A stretch of DNA of 64,000 nucleotides, taken from Bacteroidota bacterium (lineage in GTDB: Bacteria > Bacteroidota > Bacteroidia > AKYH767-A > 2013-40CM-41-45). Both the position numbers and the translations under genes were made by a program. Shown piece after piece: positions 9,081 through 17,599 of this stretch. The stretch is taken from the NCBI GenBank assembly GCA_016720655.1, contig JADKKE010000011.1, positions 1 through 64,000 of the forward strand. The letters are read 5' to 3'. The notes under the pieces are model-generated. The model saw only the letters and a list, made by a program, of their open reading frames with translations, ran no database searches and was not told the origin of the DNA. Position 1 is the first letter of the stretch. Every line of letters begins with the position of its first letter.

Positions 9081-9754
9081 ATGAAAATGAAAATCGGCCT
9101 TCTGTTTTTATTTGTATTGTTCTCCGGATTCAGCCCAACTTTCCCAAAAGTATTGCTCATTGGTGATTCCATTTCTATTGGATATTTCAGCTACGTAGAA
9201 AATGAATTGAACAAAAAAGCAACACTTTGTCATAAGCCCGGAAATGCACAACATACCGGAACTGGGTTAAAAAATATCAAAAGCTGGATTGAAACAGAAC
9301 AATGCGATATTATTCAGTTTAACCGGGGATTGTGGGATCTTAGCCGTATTCACAAAGACTTACTCAAATCCGGCCATCAACCGAAAGAATTTGCACAGGC
9401 GATTTATTCACCTGAAGAATATGGAAAAAATCCTGATTCTCTGGTCTACATTCTTGAAAGTACAATTGCAAAACTGATTTTTGTAAAACTACCCATGTTC
9501 CGAAAAATGAACCTTACCGCATTTCCACTGATGTAAAAATATATAACCGAATTGCCAAACAGATTATGAAAAAGCATCATGTTCAGGTTAACGATATTTA
9601 TTCCGCTTCCCGAAAAATCCACAATCAATGGGGAACTTCACCGGACGATGTAAATTTCAAAAACCCGCGGTATAAAGAGCTATCCAAAAGCATTTCCTCC
9701 TTTCTTCTCCACACCATGGAAGAATTAAATCATACTCCAAAAAACTCCGATTAA
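9081..9754 (+). pseudogene. SGNH/GDSL hydrolase, frameshifted, catalytic His lost
   Basis: An exported esterase-like SGNH hydrolase in two frames. Frame one gives a signal peptide (MKIGLLFLFVLFSGFSPTFP) and block I KVLLIGDSISIGYF, then NAQHTGTGL and NRGLWDLSRIHKD. After 9485-9488 the frame must shift: with one more A, the sequence continues KTTHVPKNEPYR, then DVKIYNRIAKQIMKKHHVQV up to 9754. The usual catalytic DxxH near the C terminus reads DDVNF here, so the histidine is replaced by asparagine. The frameshift alone could be a sequencing error, but the lost histidine suggests real decay. Starts at 9066, 9081 or 9087 are possible. Confidence 0.8.
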
Positions 9755-9787
9755 CATCGTCATCCATTTCTTCAAATTCATTTCATC

Positions 9788-10354
9788 ATGGGAAAGTTTT
9801 ATCCTACTCTCGAGGAAACACACAAAGAATTTATTTTAAAACAACATTTATTTTTTATTGCAACAGCTCCCTTAAGCGAACAAGGCAGGATCAATCTTTC
9901 TCCGAAAGGACTGGATTGTTTTCGAATTCTTCCGGATGGGAGAGTTGGCTACATGGATCTGATTAGCAGTGGGAATGAAACATCGGCACACACACTCGAA
10001 AATGGCAGAATTACTTTTATGTTTTGCTCATTCGAGGGTACTCCCAATATCCTCCGCTTGTATGGAAAAGGATTTGCAGCGATCCGGGGAACACCGGAAT
10101 GGAATCAGTATGAAAAACATTTTACGATTTTCCCAAGCACGCGCCAGCTAATTTTAGCAGACATTGATCTGGTCCAAACTTCCTGTGGATTTGGAGTTCC
10201 TTTGTTCTCTTTCGAAGGAAACAGAGACATTCATTTTGAATGGGCAGAGAAAAAAGGTGAATCCGGATTGCAAAACTATATGATTGAGAAAAACTCAACA
10301 AGCCTGGATGGTCTGCCAACAAATATTGGACTAAATCAGGGATCACCGGAATAA
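9788..10354 (+). CDS. Pyridoxamine 5'-phosphate oxidase family protein
   Basis: 188-residue split-barrel flavin-binding protein of the PPOX class. The family pattern is clear: FIATAPLSEQGRINLSPKG (nucleotide-binding strand and turn), DLISSGNETSAHTLENGRI, MFCSFEGTPNILRLYGKG and QTSCGFGVPLFSFEGNRD. Members act as FMN- or F420-dependent oxidoreductases or heme-degrading proteins; the substrate cannot be told from sequence. It is cytoplasmic, with no signal peptide. It starts 33 bases after the broken SGNH hydrolase gene and ends 62 bases before the GT87-like gene, all in one direction. Confidence 0.88.
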   Translation: MGKFYPTLEETHKEFILKQHLFFIATAPLSEQGRINLSPKGLDCFRILPDGRVGYMDLISSGNETSAHTLENGRITFMFCSFEGTPNILRLYGKGFAAIRGTPEWNQYEKHFTIFPSTRQLILADIDLVQTSCGFGVPLFSFEGNRDIHFEWAEKKGESGLQNYMIEKNSTSLDGLPTNIGLNQGSPE

Positions 10355-10416
10355 ATGAATGTCTTATCTTTCCTTCGGAATAGGACGAAAGCATACAACC
10401 GGAAAGTACAATTCAA

Positions 10417-11682
10417 ATGACGATCAGGAAAATTCTACCTTACTTGCTTGGATTGCTTTTCCTCGCTTTCCTTATCAGGCAGGCGATGGGAAATGGCGAC
10501 TTCGCTGTTTTTCTCGAGGCATCAAAACTTGTAAGATCCGGAATCAATCCTTATGATAAATGGATTCCAATCTCTGAAGGACATGCGTGTTTGTATTTCT
10601 ACAGTCCCTTATGGGCTTTGCTACTCATTCCATTCTCGTCATTGCCAAATTTTATTCCAAATTTTCTCTGGTTGCTTTTGAATGCCTGGTGTACTTTCAG
10701 AATCTTAAAACTTTTGGCAGCCTATTTTGACTATTCATTGCTTTCCATCAAACAGCAGAACTTAATCATCGGGCTCACTTTGGCCTTGAGTCTCCGTTTT
10801 ATTCTTTATAATTTTTCGCTCATACAAGTCACACTCTTTCTTCTTTGGGGTTCATTGGAAAGTTTGCGTTTGTTTCGTGATAAAAAATACCTGCCAGGAG
10901 CCATGCTGCTTGCTTTCGTCATTAATATAAAAATACTACCTCTCATACTACTGCCCTATCTTCTCTATCGAAAAGAATTCAAAGGATTTGTGTTGACAGT
11001 CGTTTGCTTCGTCGCTTACATTTTTATTCCGGCGATCGTACTTGGCTGGAAATTCAATACTGAGTTATTGTTTGCCTGGTGGGAAACAATCAATCCATCA
11101 AATGCTGAACACCTTCTTGAAACGGGACTTGGTCCGCACAGTCTGACTGCACTCATTCCTGTGATGCTTACTCCTACCGCTGGAGAAATAAGCAGTTCTA
11201 GAAATCTCATGAATCTCAGTCCGGACTCAGCAATTCTGATAATGAATTGTGTTCGACTGGGCTTAATACTGTTGACTTTCTGCTTTATTAAATGGCCCCC
11301 ATTTACAACTTCCAAATCGAAATTCCAGGAATTGCACGAACTGGCATATTTGTTTCTGGTTGTTCCTCTGATCTTCCCCCACCAGCAGAAATATGCTTTT
11401 GTATTTATGATCCCCGCTGTTTTCTATATCAGTACATATCTTGTTTTGTTATACAAACGAAAAAATGCTAAAGATCAACATCTTTTCCGCTTTCTTATAT
11501 TTCTATCGCTTTTGTTTTTTATTCTTACTACCTTAACCACTGATGGATTGATTGGGAAACAAGCAAATCAATGGACTCAACATTTCAAACTTATCACCTA
11601 TGGAATGTTGGTGCTTGTGATTGTACTGATCAAATGCAACCCGGAAAAAATATTACCTCAATCCGAAACAAGCCAGAATTAA
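10417..11682 (+). CDS. GT87-like integral membrane glycosyltransferase
   Basis: 421-residue membrane protein with about ten transmembrane helices. The first periplasmic loop carries GNGDFAVFLEASKLVRSGINPYDKW and LYFYSPLWALLLIPFS, the pattern of the glycosyltransferase 87 family (DUF2029), GT-C enzymes that transfer mannose from a polyprenyl-phosphate donor. The D of GDFAVF and the NPYD motif fit the expected metal or donor site. The acceptor is unknown. It is one of four GT-C-like proteins in the window, but sequence similarity to the others is not obvious. Heavy use of Leu, Ile and Phe codons is as expected for a membrane protein. Confidence 0.82.
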   Translation: MTIRKILPYLLGLLFLAFLIRQAMGNGDFAVFLEASKLVRSGINPYDKWIPISEGHACLYFYSPLWALLLIPFSSLPNFIPNFLWLLLNAWCTFRILKLLAAYFDYSLLSIKQQNLIIGLTLALSLRFILYNFSLIQVTLFLLWGSLESLRLFRDKKYLPGAMLLAFVINIKILPLILLPYLLYRKEFKGFVLTVVCFVAYIFIPAIVLGWKFNTELLFAWWETINPSNAEHLLETGLGPHSLTALIPVMLTPTAGEISSSRNLMNLSPDSAILIMNCVRLGLILLTFCFIKWPPFTTSKSKFQELHELAYLFLVVPLIFPHQQKYAFVFMIPAVFYISTYLVLLYKRKNAKDQHLFRFLIFLSLLFFILTTLTTDGLIGKQANQWTQHFKLITYGMLVLVIVLIKCNPEKILPQSETSQN

Positions 11683-11712
11683 TTACTCAATATTAAACCT
11701 ACAGATTGCGCA

Positions 11713-12057
11713 ATGGTTACATTGGATTATGTGAGACAATTCGCACTTTCATTCGAAGAAACGGATGAGCAGCCACATTTTGATGTTACTTCCTTTCGTG
11801 TAAAAAAGAAAATATTTGCAACAATGAACAGCAAACACAATCGTGCATGTTTGCGGTTCAATGAAATTGATCAAAATGTCTTTTCTTCGATAAATCCAGA
11901 AATAATTTATCCTGTACCGAACAAATGGGGAAAATACGGATGGACACTTGTTGAATTAAAAAAAATAAAAAAAAGTCTCTTTAAAGATGCACTTACGAGA
12001 GCCTATTGTACAGTTGCTCCTCCGAAACTTGCAGAGAAGTACAAAACCGAATTCTAA
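11713..12057 (+). CDS. MmcQ/YjbR family protein
   Basis: 114-residue protein of the YjbR (double wing) fold. Family marks are LSFEETDEQPHFDVTSFRVKKKIFATM at the N terminus and PNKWGKYGWTLVELKKIKKSLFKDALTRAY in the middle. YjbR has a DNA-binding-like fold, but no function is established. The stop codon at 12055-12057 is followed immediately by the ATG of the RimJ/L-like gene at 12059, so the two are almost certainly cotranscribed and may be translationally coupled. Confidence 0.88.
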   Translation: MVTLDYVRQFALSFEETDEQPHFDVTSFRVKKKIFATMNSKHNRACLRFNEIDQNVFSSINPEIIYPVPNKWGKYGWTLVELKKIKKSLFKDALTRAYCTVAPPKLAEKYKTEF

Positions 12058-12058
12058 C

Positions 12059-12607
12059 ATGGACTTACAATTCACTCCATTTCCTGAACTCACAACTGAT
12101 CGGTTGCTTTTGCGAAGAATTGGTCCTGACGATTCTAAAGAATTATTTATTTGGCGTTCCGACGAAAGGATCATGCGTTACCTGGATCGTCCGAGAGCCA
12201 AAAGCATTGAAGACGCGTATGCACATCTGCGCTTAATTGACGATGATATAAATGCAAACATTGGTATCACCTGGGGTATCATGATCAAAGGAGGATCTCA
12301 TCTGATCGGCAACATTGGTTTCTGGAAAATCACAAAAGAACATTACCGGGCCGAGCTGGGATACCTTTTGCATCCGGATTATCAAAAGCAAGGCATCATG
12401 GCAGAAGCACTTTTGAAAGTACTTGACTATGGCTTCAAGACGATGAAACTACATTCTGTTGAAGCGAATGTAAACCCGGAGAATGCAGGCTCAATCAATT
12501 TACTGGAGAAAAGTGGATTTGTTAAAGAAGCGTATTTTCGGGAAAATTATTATTACGACGGGACATTTTTGGACTCGGCAATTTACTCATTGCTGACAAA
12601 CCGTTGA
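12059..12607 (+). CDS. RimJ/RimL-type GNAT acetyltransferase
   Basis: 182-residue GNAT enzyme of the RimJ/RimL branch, which acetylates N termini of ribosomal proteins or small molecules. Visible marks are LTTDRLLLRRIGPDDSKELF, WGIMIKGGSHLIGNIGFWKI, AELGYLLHPDYQKQGIMAEAL (acetyl-CoA site) and SVEANVNPENAGSINLLEKSGFVKEA. The final motif is intact. The start is fixed by the upstream stop, one base away. The true substrate cannot be read from the sequence. Confidence 0.88.
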   Translation: MDLQFTPFPELTTDRLLLRRIGPDDSKELFIWRSDERIMRYLDRPRAKSIEDAYAHLRLIDDDINANIGITWGIMIKGGSHLIGNIGFWKITKEHYRAELGYLLHPDYQKQGIMAEALLKVLDYGFKTMKLHSVEANVNPENAGSINLLEKSGFVKEAYFRENYYYDGTFLDSAIYSLLTNR

Positions 12608-12641
12608 ACTACTTCCCGTGAGGCCAATCCTGTTCAGGTTT

Positions 12642-14924
12642 TTAAACGCCAATTGTTTTAATGAATTTAATCGTGACTGCTTGTTGGGAAATTGTTGATT
12701 TGTGCGGATTGTAAATGTTTCGATTTGTGTTGAGCCCCTGATTGAACACAATGAACAGATCGGTTCCCTCTTTCGGATTGTATCGAAGTCTGAGATTGCT
12801 GCTAACTTCATTACTCAGGTCTTCGTATTGCGTAAATAATTTTACTGAAAATTTTGAAGAAAAATAATAGGAAAGATTCAGTCGAACCAGATTGGTTTCA
12901 AACAATCCATCACCAACAATTGAGTAATGGTTGGGAAACAGTATGTGGTTAAATTCATAATCAACTGCGGCGGAGAGATGACTTGTGAAATTCAATGTGA
13001 GTGACGGCGATACGGACGTTCGGTCTCCTCCGTAAAATTTTCCATAGGTAGCATTGAGCAGTCCATACAAGCGTTTATTTTTAGGTCCTGCGAATGTGAC
13101 ATTTGCTGTAAGCATGGAATACAATTCCGGGGCAATAACAATCGAATTTCCAAGTTGAAAAGCATCGAAAATTCTGTCTTCCTGCCAGGAGATCGGTGTA
13201 ATACTGAGGTAGGCACCGCTTTTCCATGTAATTTCCGAAGTCAGATCCACATATCTTGTTTCAGTTGTACCGGAAGATATTTTCGCTTTGAAATTGGTGT
13301 TTGTGCTTAGTGAATAATATTGAATAGGGCTTGCATCGGAGGCTTTGAACTGGTGACCAAAACCAACATTGGCATTCCACAAATCATTCTCTGCAATGAA
13401 TCCCATCTCCGGATTGAAATCTTTTCCAATGCAATCTCCTTGCAAAGTATAAAACCAACCTTCGCGCGCACTGCGGAATAAAGCAAGTTCATAATACATC
13501 GGATTGGAAAAAAACCTGGATCCGGTTGGTGTGAAATTCAGATTGCGAAAGGTTCCAACCATTCCGCCAACGAGAACAACCTGACGATTCAGAAATTGCA
13601 CGATATCCCATCCAATGGTTTGACCGGATGTCTGGCAAGAATTTGTGTTGTAACGATTGGTAAGTATTGCTACCACAAAGCTTCCATACTTATCGACGTC
13701 TTTTCGCGTCCGGAAAACGAAAAAATTATGCGGCTCAATTCCTGCATCGGAGATTCCTTTGGTTTGCATTTCCAAAAATCCCATTTGCCATCCTTTTGTT
13801 TTCCCGGTCACTCGTGCTCCTGTCACAATTGGAACAACCTGATTGTTTTCCCTACCGATGCTTCGGGAAATAAACATTTGTGTTCCTGTTGCAAAACTGT
13901 AACCAAGGTAATTTCGTGACTCCAGAAAGAACCCACGTTTCTCCGGCAAATTAACTTCATACTTACTCAGATTAATGATGCGGTTGTCGACCTCAGCCTG
14001 GGCAAAATCAGTATTTACAGTAAAGTCCAGGGTAAAATTTTTACTCAATCCGTATTTAACATCTGCGCCAATATTGCTGATTATTTTATCGACTGTCTCA
14101 TCGGAAGAAAAATTTTTACGCGGCATCCATTCATTAACTGTTTCGTAATTTGTTCCTGCAGCATTCAATTGACTATTTTGTTGAAATCCTGCAATGGCAT
14201 AAGGAATAATATAAAACGGTTTGTGCGTTTTCAATCCGGTAAAAATCATTTCTCTGCCGAGTGATACTTTAAAATAGGGATTGTCAATTTTAATATCACA
14301 TTTGGGATAAACCAAAAATTCGCTCTTCCGTTTTATTAAGCGCACAAAACGAAATCCCATGGTAACGGTATCTGTACTCTGAAAACGAAGTGATGAAAAA
14401 GGAATTTTAAATTCCACAGTATACCCGGCCGAATCAACATTACTTGCGGCGTCCCAAAAAGTATTGTAATTCTCATTTTCATTGCCCCCGTCACTGGTGA
14501 ACTCTTCATCCCACCTTGCGTTGAGTGTGTTGGTACAAAAAACCAGGCCTGAGCTTTTGTCATTGTAAGTGTCTACGACAAATGCAACATCATCATCTTT
14601 GCTGATGTCAAAATCCCGTTCCAAACCGATCCGAAATAAGCGGGAAGGGTCTCGGTCAAATGCCTGTACTCCCACATACAAGAATTCATCTGTAAAAAGA
14701 ATATAACAATTCGTTTCTTCCGTCGGAAAAGCACCCGCATAAGGATCCACCTGCATGAAATCACGAATCACTTCCGCCTGTTTCCATTCCGGTTCATTCA
14801 ATTTACCATCCAGTGTAATATCCTGATTAATCCTCACCGGACGATAAGGAGACTCCTGTGCATTGCTTTGCCCATTTACAAATGCCGCTATTAGAAGTAT
14901 CGTTATGGTTATAATGCGTTGCAA
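12642..14924 (-). CDS. DUF5916 outer-membrane protein with CBM9-like domain
   Basis: 760-residue exported protein. A signal peptide (RIITITILLIAAFVNGQSNA) is followed by a family-9 carbohydrate-binding-like domain (ITLDGKLNEPEWKQAEVI ... FLYVGVQAFDRDPSRL ... YTVEFKIPFSSLRF) at about residues 30-215. A long DUF5916 domain with alternating beta strands follows, ending as a predicted outer-membrane beta-barrel. Similar proteins are thought to bind or handle polysaccharide at the cell surface. The only start in reach is TTG at 14924; no ATG precedes the signal peptide. A ten-unit 7-bp repeat begins six bases upstream, so the repeat occupies the region where a ribosome-binding site and promoter should be. 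Confidence 0.87.
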   Translation of the reverse strand: MQRIITITILLIAAFVNGQSNAQESPYRPVRINQDITLDGKLNEPEWKQAEVIRDFMQVDPYAGAFPTEETNCYILFTDEFLYVGVQAFDRDPSRLFRIGLERDFDISKDDDVAFVVDTYNDKSSGLVFCTNTLNARWDEEFTSDGGNENENYNTFWDAASNVDSAGYTVEFKIPFSSLRFQSTDTVTMGFRFVRLIKRKSEFLVYPKCDIKIDNPYFKVSLGREMIFTGLKTHKPFYIIPYAIAGFQQNSQLNAAGTNYETVNEWMPRKNFSSDETVDKIISNIGADVKYGLSKNFTLDFTVNTDFAQAEVDNRIINLSKYEVNLPEKRGFFLESRNYLGYSFATGTQMFISRSIGRENNQVVPIVTGARVTGKTKGWQMGFLEMQTKGISDAGIEPHNFFVFRTRKDVDKYGSFVVAILTNRYNTNSCQTSGQTIGWDIVQFLNRQVVLVGGMVGTFRNLNFTPTGSRFFSNPMYYELALFRSAREGWFYTLQGDCIGKDFNPEMGFIAENDLWNANVGFGHQFKASDASPIQYYSLSTNTNFKAKISSGTTETRYVDLTSEITWKSGAYLSITPISWQEDRIFDAFQLGNSIVIAPELYSMLTANVTFAGPKNKRLYGLLNATYGKFYGGDRTSVSPSLTLNFTSHLSAAVDYEFNHILFPNHYSIVGDGLFETNLVRLNLSYYFSSKFSVKLFTQYEDLSNEVSSNLRLRYNPKEGTDLFIVFNQGLNTNRNIYNPHKSTISQQAVTIKFIKTIGV

Positions 14925-14929
14925 TGAGA

Positions 14930-14999
14930 GGTATAAGGTATAAGGTATTAGGTATTAGGTATTAGGTATTAGGTATTAAGTATTAAGTATTAAGTACAA
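14930..14999. repeat. Heptanucleotide repeat B, ten units (GGTATTA)
   Basis: Ten perfect-phase 7-bp units: two GGTATAA, five GGTATTA, two AGTATTA and one AGTACAA. It lies directly before the DUF5916 start and is the longest such array in the window. Sequence drifts gradually along the array, as expected from stepwise duplication. Confidence 0.95.
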
Positions 15000-15050
15000 G
15001 GTGTGCTCAATAAATCAATTGGAAACTTCTTGGATAAAGGAGAGAGTACT

Positions 15051-15071
15051 AACTAACAACTAACAACTAAT
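15051..15071. repeat. Heptanucleotide repeat C (AACTAAC)
   Basis: Three 7-bp units, AACTAAC AACTAAC AACTAAT, one base past the pheS stop codon on its 3' side. On the pheS transcript the unit reads GTTAGTT. Confidence 0.8.
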
Positions 15072-15072
15072 T

Positions 15073-16107
15073 CTACGCTTCTGCCTTAAACTGTTCAAGA
15101 AACCGAACATCGTTCTCGGAGAAGAGCCGAAGATCTTTCACATTGTACAAAAGCATAGCTATGCGTTCGATACCCATTCCGAAAGCATAACCGGTATACT
15201 TATCAGGATCAATTTTACAATTTTTCAAAACATTCGGATCTACCATTCCGCAACCCATGATCTCCAGCCAACCGGTGTACTTGCACACATTGCACCCTTT
15301 CCCTTTACAAATACTGCAGGTTACATCCATTTCTGCGGAAGGTTCTGTAAACGGAAAATAGGAAGGACGCAAACGAATTTTAGTATCGCTTCCAAACATT
15401 TCCTGTGAGAAATAGAGAAGCGTTTGTTTCATATCCGCGAAAGAAACTCCTTCATCTATATACAGACCTTCTACCTGATGGAAAAAGCAATGAGCACGGG
15501 CGGAGATTGCTTCGTTCCGGTATACCCTGCCCGGCGCGAGAATCCGAATAGGTGGCTTGGTCGTTTCCATGATGCGCACCTGTACAGAGGACGTATGTGT
15601 TCGCAAAGCAATAGAATCACTTCCATCGCGGTGCTCAATAAAAAAAGTATCCTGCATGTCTCTTGCCGGATGATTCTCCGGAAAATTCAATGCTGTGAAA
15701 TTGTGCCAGTCATCTTCAATCTCCGGACCATCGGCAACAGTGAAACCGATGCGTTTGAAAATATCCAGGATTCTGTTGCGTGTAAGCGAAATCGGGTGGC
15801 GTGAACCCAGAGGATTGGGTTCCGAAGGCAAGGTCAGGTCCAATCCTGCATCCGGAGCGGATTCCGAAGCATCTTCCAAAGCAGATTGAAACTTACTTAA
15901 TTTTTCCTCAGCCTTTATTTTCAATTCATTCACCATTTGTCCAAAGGATTTTCTCTGGTCTGGCTGTATGTTTTTCATCTCCGCAAAAAGATCCGTAAGT
16001 ATTCCTTTTTTCGAAAGGTATTTCAGACGGAATTCCTCCAGCTGCTCCTTTGTCGATGCAGTGAATATTTCGACTTCTGCAATGAGAGATTTGATTTTGT
16101 CTTGCAT
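15073..16107 (-). CDS. pheS: Phenylalanine-tRNA ligase alpha subunit
   Basis: PheS forms the catalytic subunit of the heterotetrameric enzyme that charges tRNA-Phe. The 344-residue length is normal. Visible parts are the N-terminal coiled coil (EQLEEFRLKYLSKKGILTDLF), class II motif 1 around HPISLTRNRILDIFKRIGF, motif 2 in RILAPGRVYRNEAISARAHC, and motif 3 in GYAFGMGIERIAMLLY. A cysteine cluster CSICKGKGCNVCKYTGW suggests a bound zinc, as in many PheS proteins. pheT is not adjacent, which is common. Heptanucleotide repeats flank the gene on both sides. Confidence 0.97.
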   Translation of the reverse strand: MQDKIKSLIAEVEIFTASTKEQLEEFRLKYLSKKGILTDLFAEMKNIQPDQRKSFGQMVNELKIKAEEKLSKFQSALEDASESAPDAGLDLTLPSEPNPLGSRHPISLTRNRILDIFKRIGFTVADGPEIEDDWHNFTALNFPENHPARDMQDTFFIEHRDGSDSIALRTHTSSVQVRIMETTKPPIRILAPGRVYRNEAISARAHCFFHQVEGLYIDEGVSFADMKQTLLYFSQEMFGSDTKIRLRPSYFPFTEPSAEMDVTCSICKGKGCNVCKYTGWLEIMGCGMVDPNVLKNCKIDPDKYTGYAFGMGIERIAMLLYNVKDLRLFSENDVRFLEQFKAEA

Positions 16108-16113
16108 TGATGG

Positions 16114-16148
16114 GAATGTAGAATTATGAATTCAGAATTATGAATGGA
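16114..16148. repeat. Heptanucleotide repeat D (GAATTAT)
   Basis: Five 7-bp units, GAATGTA, GAATTAT, GAATTCA, GAATTAT and GAATGGA, six bases upstream of the pheS start. It forms an inverted pair with repeat E. Confidence 0.85.
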
Positions 16149-16273
16149 GGTTTACTAATTTTCTGCTTCACATTCATAAATCTAAATTTAATATTTCAAA
16201 TTGTTTGATAGGCAGAACTAAATAAGCATCAAAAATCTGGAAATATGAACAGGGATTGTAGTTTTTCAGCCCC

Positions 16274-16301
16274 GCATTCATAATTCCTAATTCTTAATTC
16301 T
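16274..16301. repeat. Heptanucleotide repeat E (TAATTCT)
   Basis: Units GCATTCA, TAATTCC, TAATTCT and TAATTCT, 27 bases past the cyclophilin stop. The reverse complement is AGAATTA. The stretch CATTCATAATTC is the exact inverse of GAATTATGAATG in repeat D, about 140 bases away, so the two could pair. Confidence 0.8.
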
Positions 16302-16328
16302 TACCTGTTCAAAATAATCTATTTGTTA

Positions 16329-17009
16329 TCACTGAACAACTTTCATATACATCCTCACATCCTGCACCGGACGATCACCGGGGGCTGTTTGAACGGCAGC
16401 GATTTTATCGATGACATCAAGTCCTTCGATGACTTCGCCGAAAACAGTATACAAATGATCGAGCATGGGTGTTCCTCCCAATGTCATGTATATATTTTTT
16501 TGAGCATCATTCAACGTCAAATGCCTTTGCATTTCCATCATTGTCAGTTGTTCAGGAGTGTATTTTTGGCCTTGTACAATATAGAACTGACAACCACTGG
16601 AAGCTTTTTCAGGATTTTCTGTTCTTGCGGCACAGAGTGTACCTTTCTTATGGAAAATTGAATCGACAAACTCTGCCGGTATCGTATAACCAATATCTCC
16701 GTTCCCGAGCATTTGACCTGAAGGTGCATTTTTTGATAAGGGATCTCCACCTTGAATCATGAAGCCCTGAATGACGCGATGAAATAAAAGGCTATCATAA
16801 AATCCCGCCTGAACGATTTTTATAAAATTGTCACGGTGCTGGGGTGTAGCATTGTATAGTTTAACCTTCATCACTCCAAAATCCGTGGTAATCTGAACGA
16901 TCCGGTCGATGGTAGTTGTGTCTTTTTGCGTAATGACAGAATCCTGTTGTGCAAAATTGGATTTTACGAGGAGCAAAAAGAGGGCAAGAAAGAGTGTGGA
17001 TTTCTTCAT
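16329..17009 (-). CDS. Periplasmic cyclophilin-type peptidylprolyl isomerase
   Basis: 226-residue cyclophilin that would speed proline cis-trans isomerisation outside the cytoplasm. A signal peptide (MKKSTLFLALFLLLVKSNFAQQ) is followed by the cyclophilin barrel: TTDFGVMKVKLYNATPQHRDNF, LLFHRVIQGFMIQGGDP (catalytic Arg in FHRV), CAARTENPEKASSGCQFYIV and YTVFGEVIEGLDVIDKIA. The loop with KYTPEQLTMMEMQRHLTLND is an insertion typical of Bacteroidota members. I chose ATG 17009; upstream codons are hydrophilic and unlike a leader. It diverges from the lipoprotein gene at 17068 with 58 bases between. Confidence 0.93.
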   Translation of the reverse strand: MKKSTLFLALFLLLVKSNFAQQDSVITQKDTTTIDRIVQITTDFGVMKVKLYNATPQHRDNFIKIVQAGFYDSLLFHRVIQGFMIQGGDPLSKNAPSGQMLGNGDIGYTIPAEFVDSIFHKKGTLCAARTENPEKASSGCQFYIVQGQKYTPEQLTMMEMQRHLTLNDAQKNIYMTLGGTPMLDHLYTVFGEVIEGLDVIDKIAAVQTAPGDRPVQDVRMYMKVVQ

Positions 17010-17018
17010 TTTTTCTGC

Positions 17019-17026
17019 TATTTTTG
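17019..17026 (+). promoter_or_regulatory. -7 element of small lipoprotein gene
   Basis: TATTTTTG is a full match to TAnnTTTG on the plus strand. It lies 41 bases before the lipoprotein ATG and inside the divergent spacer. Confidence 0.45.
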
Positions 17027-17067
17027 TATTATTGTTTGCCTTAGCCCACAATATTAACCAAAATCAG

Positions 17068-17430
17068 ATGAATAATAAAAGAAACGGTCTGATCACCGGA
17101 TGGGTCATAGTGTGCCTGTTTGCCTTTATGACTTTTTTATCCTGTAAGAAAGATGGCCCAACCCGAGCTGTGATGTCCGTTATTGATTCACTTTCCCGAC
17201 CAGTACAAGGTGCAAGTGTGACCTTATGGCAAGATACTGCAGTGAATTCCACCAATGGAGTACAGGCAAATATCCGGGTTACCAAACTTAGTGACGCTGC
17301 CGGAAAAGCAGAATTTGAATTCGAACAGGAAGCTTTTTTGAATTATGTGGTCGTGAAAAATGCTGATACTGCTCGTGGATTTATTCGTTTGAAAGAACAT
17401 GAGACTGTAAACGGAACAGCAAGTTTGTAG
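17068..17430 (+). CDS. Small lipoprotein with Ig-like/CarboxypepD_reg-like domain
   Basis: 120-residue predicted lipoprotein. The signal helix GWVIVCLFAFMTFL ends in a lipobox-like LSC with KK following. The mature part, MSVIDSLSRPVQGASVTLWQDT and KLSDAAGKAEFEFEQEAFLNYVVVKN, has the pattern of a carboxypeptidase-regulatory-like beta-sandwich (x.d..G.pv.ga.V.l...T.. ..G.a.F). Such domains often sit in surface proteins; here it stands alone. The function is unknown. A heptanucleotide repeat begins two bases after the stop. Confidence 0.75.
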   Translation: MNNKRNGLITGWVIVCLFAFMTFLSCKKDGPTRAVMSVIDSLSRPVQGASVTLWQDTAVNSTNGVQANIRVTKLSDAAGKAEFEFEQEAFLNYVVVKNADTARGFIRLKEHETVNGTASL

Positions 17431-17432
17431 AA

Positions 17433-17467
17433 GTGAAGAGTGAAGGGTGAATTGTAAAGAGTGGGCC
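17433..17467. repeat. Heptanucleotide repeat F (GTGAAGA)
   Basis: Five units in strict phase: GTGAAGA, GTGAAGG, GTGAATT, GTAAAGA and GTGGGCC, starting two bases after the lipoprotein stop codon. Confidence 0.8.
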
Positions 17468-17515
17468 TTCCCGATTGATTAAAAGTGGTCAAGTAAAATT
17501 GTATCTCCCGGCTTC

Positions 17516-17543
17516 GTCCCCCGTCCCCTGTCCCCCGTCCCTT
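17516..17543. repeat. Heptanucleotide repeat G (GTCCCCC)
   Basis: Four units: GTCCCCC, GTCCCCT, GTCCCCC and GTCCCTT. Near-identical units recur at 25770-25797 and, inverted, at 37317-37334. It lies on the 3' side of the minus-strand gene ending at 17600. Confidence 0.85.
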
Positions 17544-17599
17544 TTCCAAAAACCTATTAATCATTAATAAAGGCACACATCCGGTAAATTCAGGCTTCC

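Noticed and set aside
13596..13919. Plus-strand frames opposite the DUF5916 gene
   Set aside because: Shadows of the 760-codon minus-strand gene, with Cys/His-rich noise composition.
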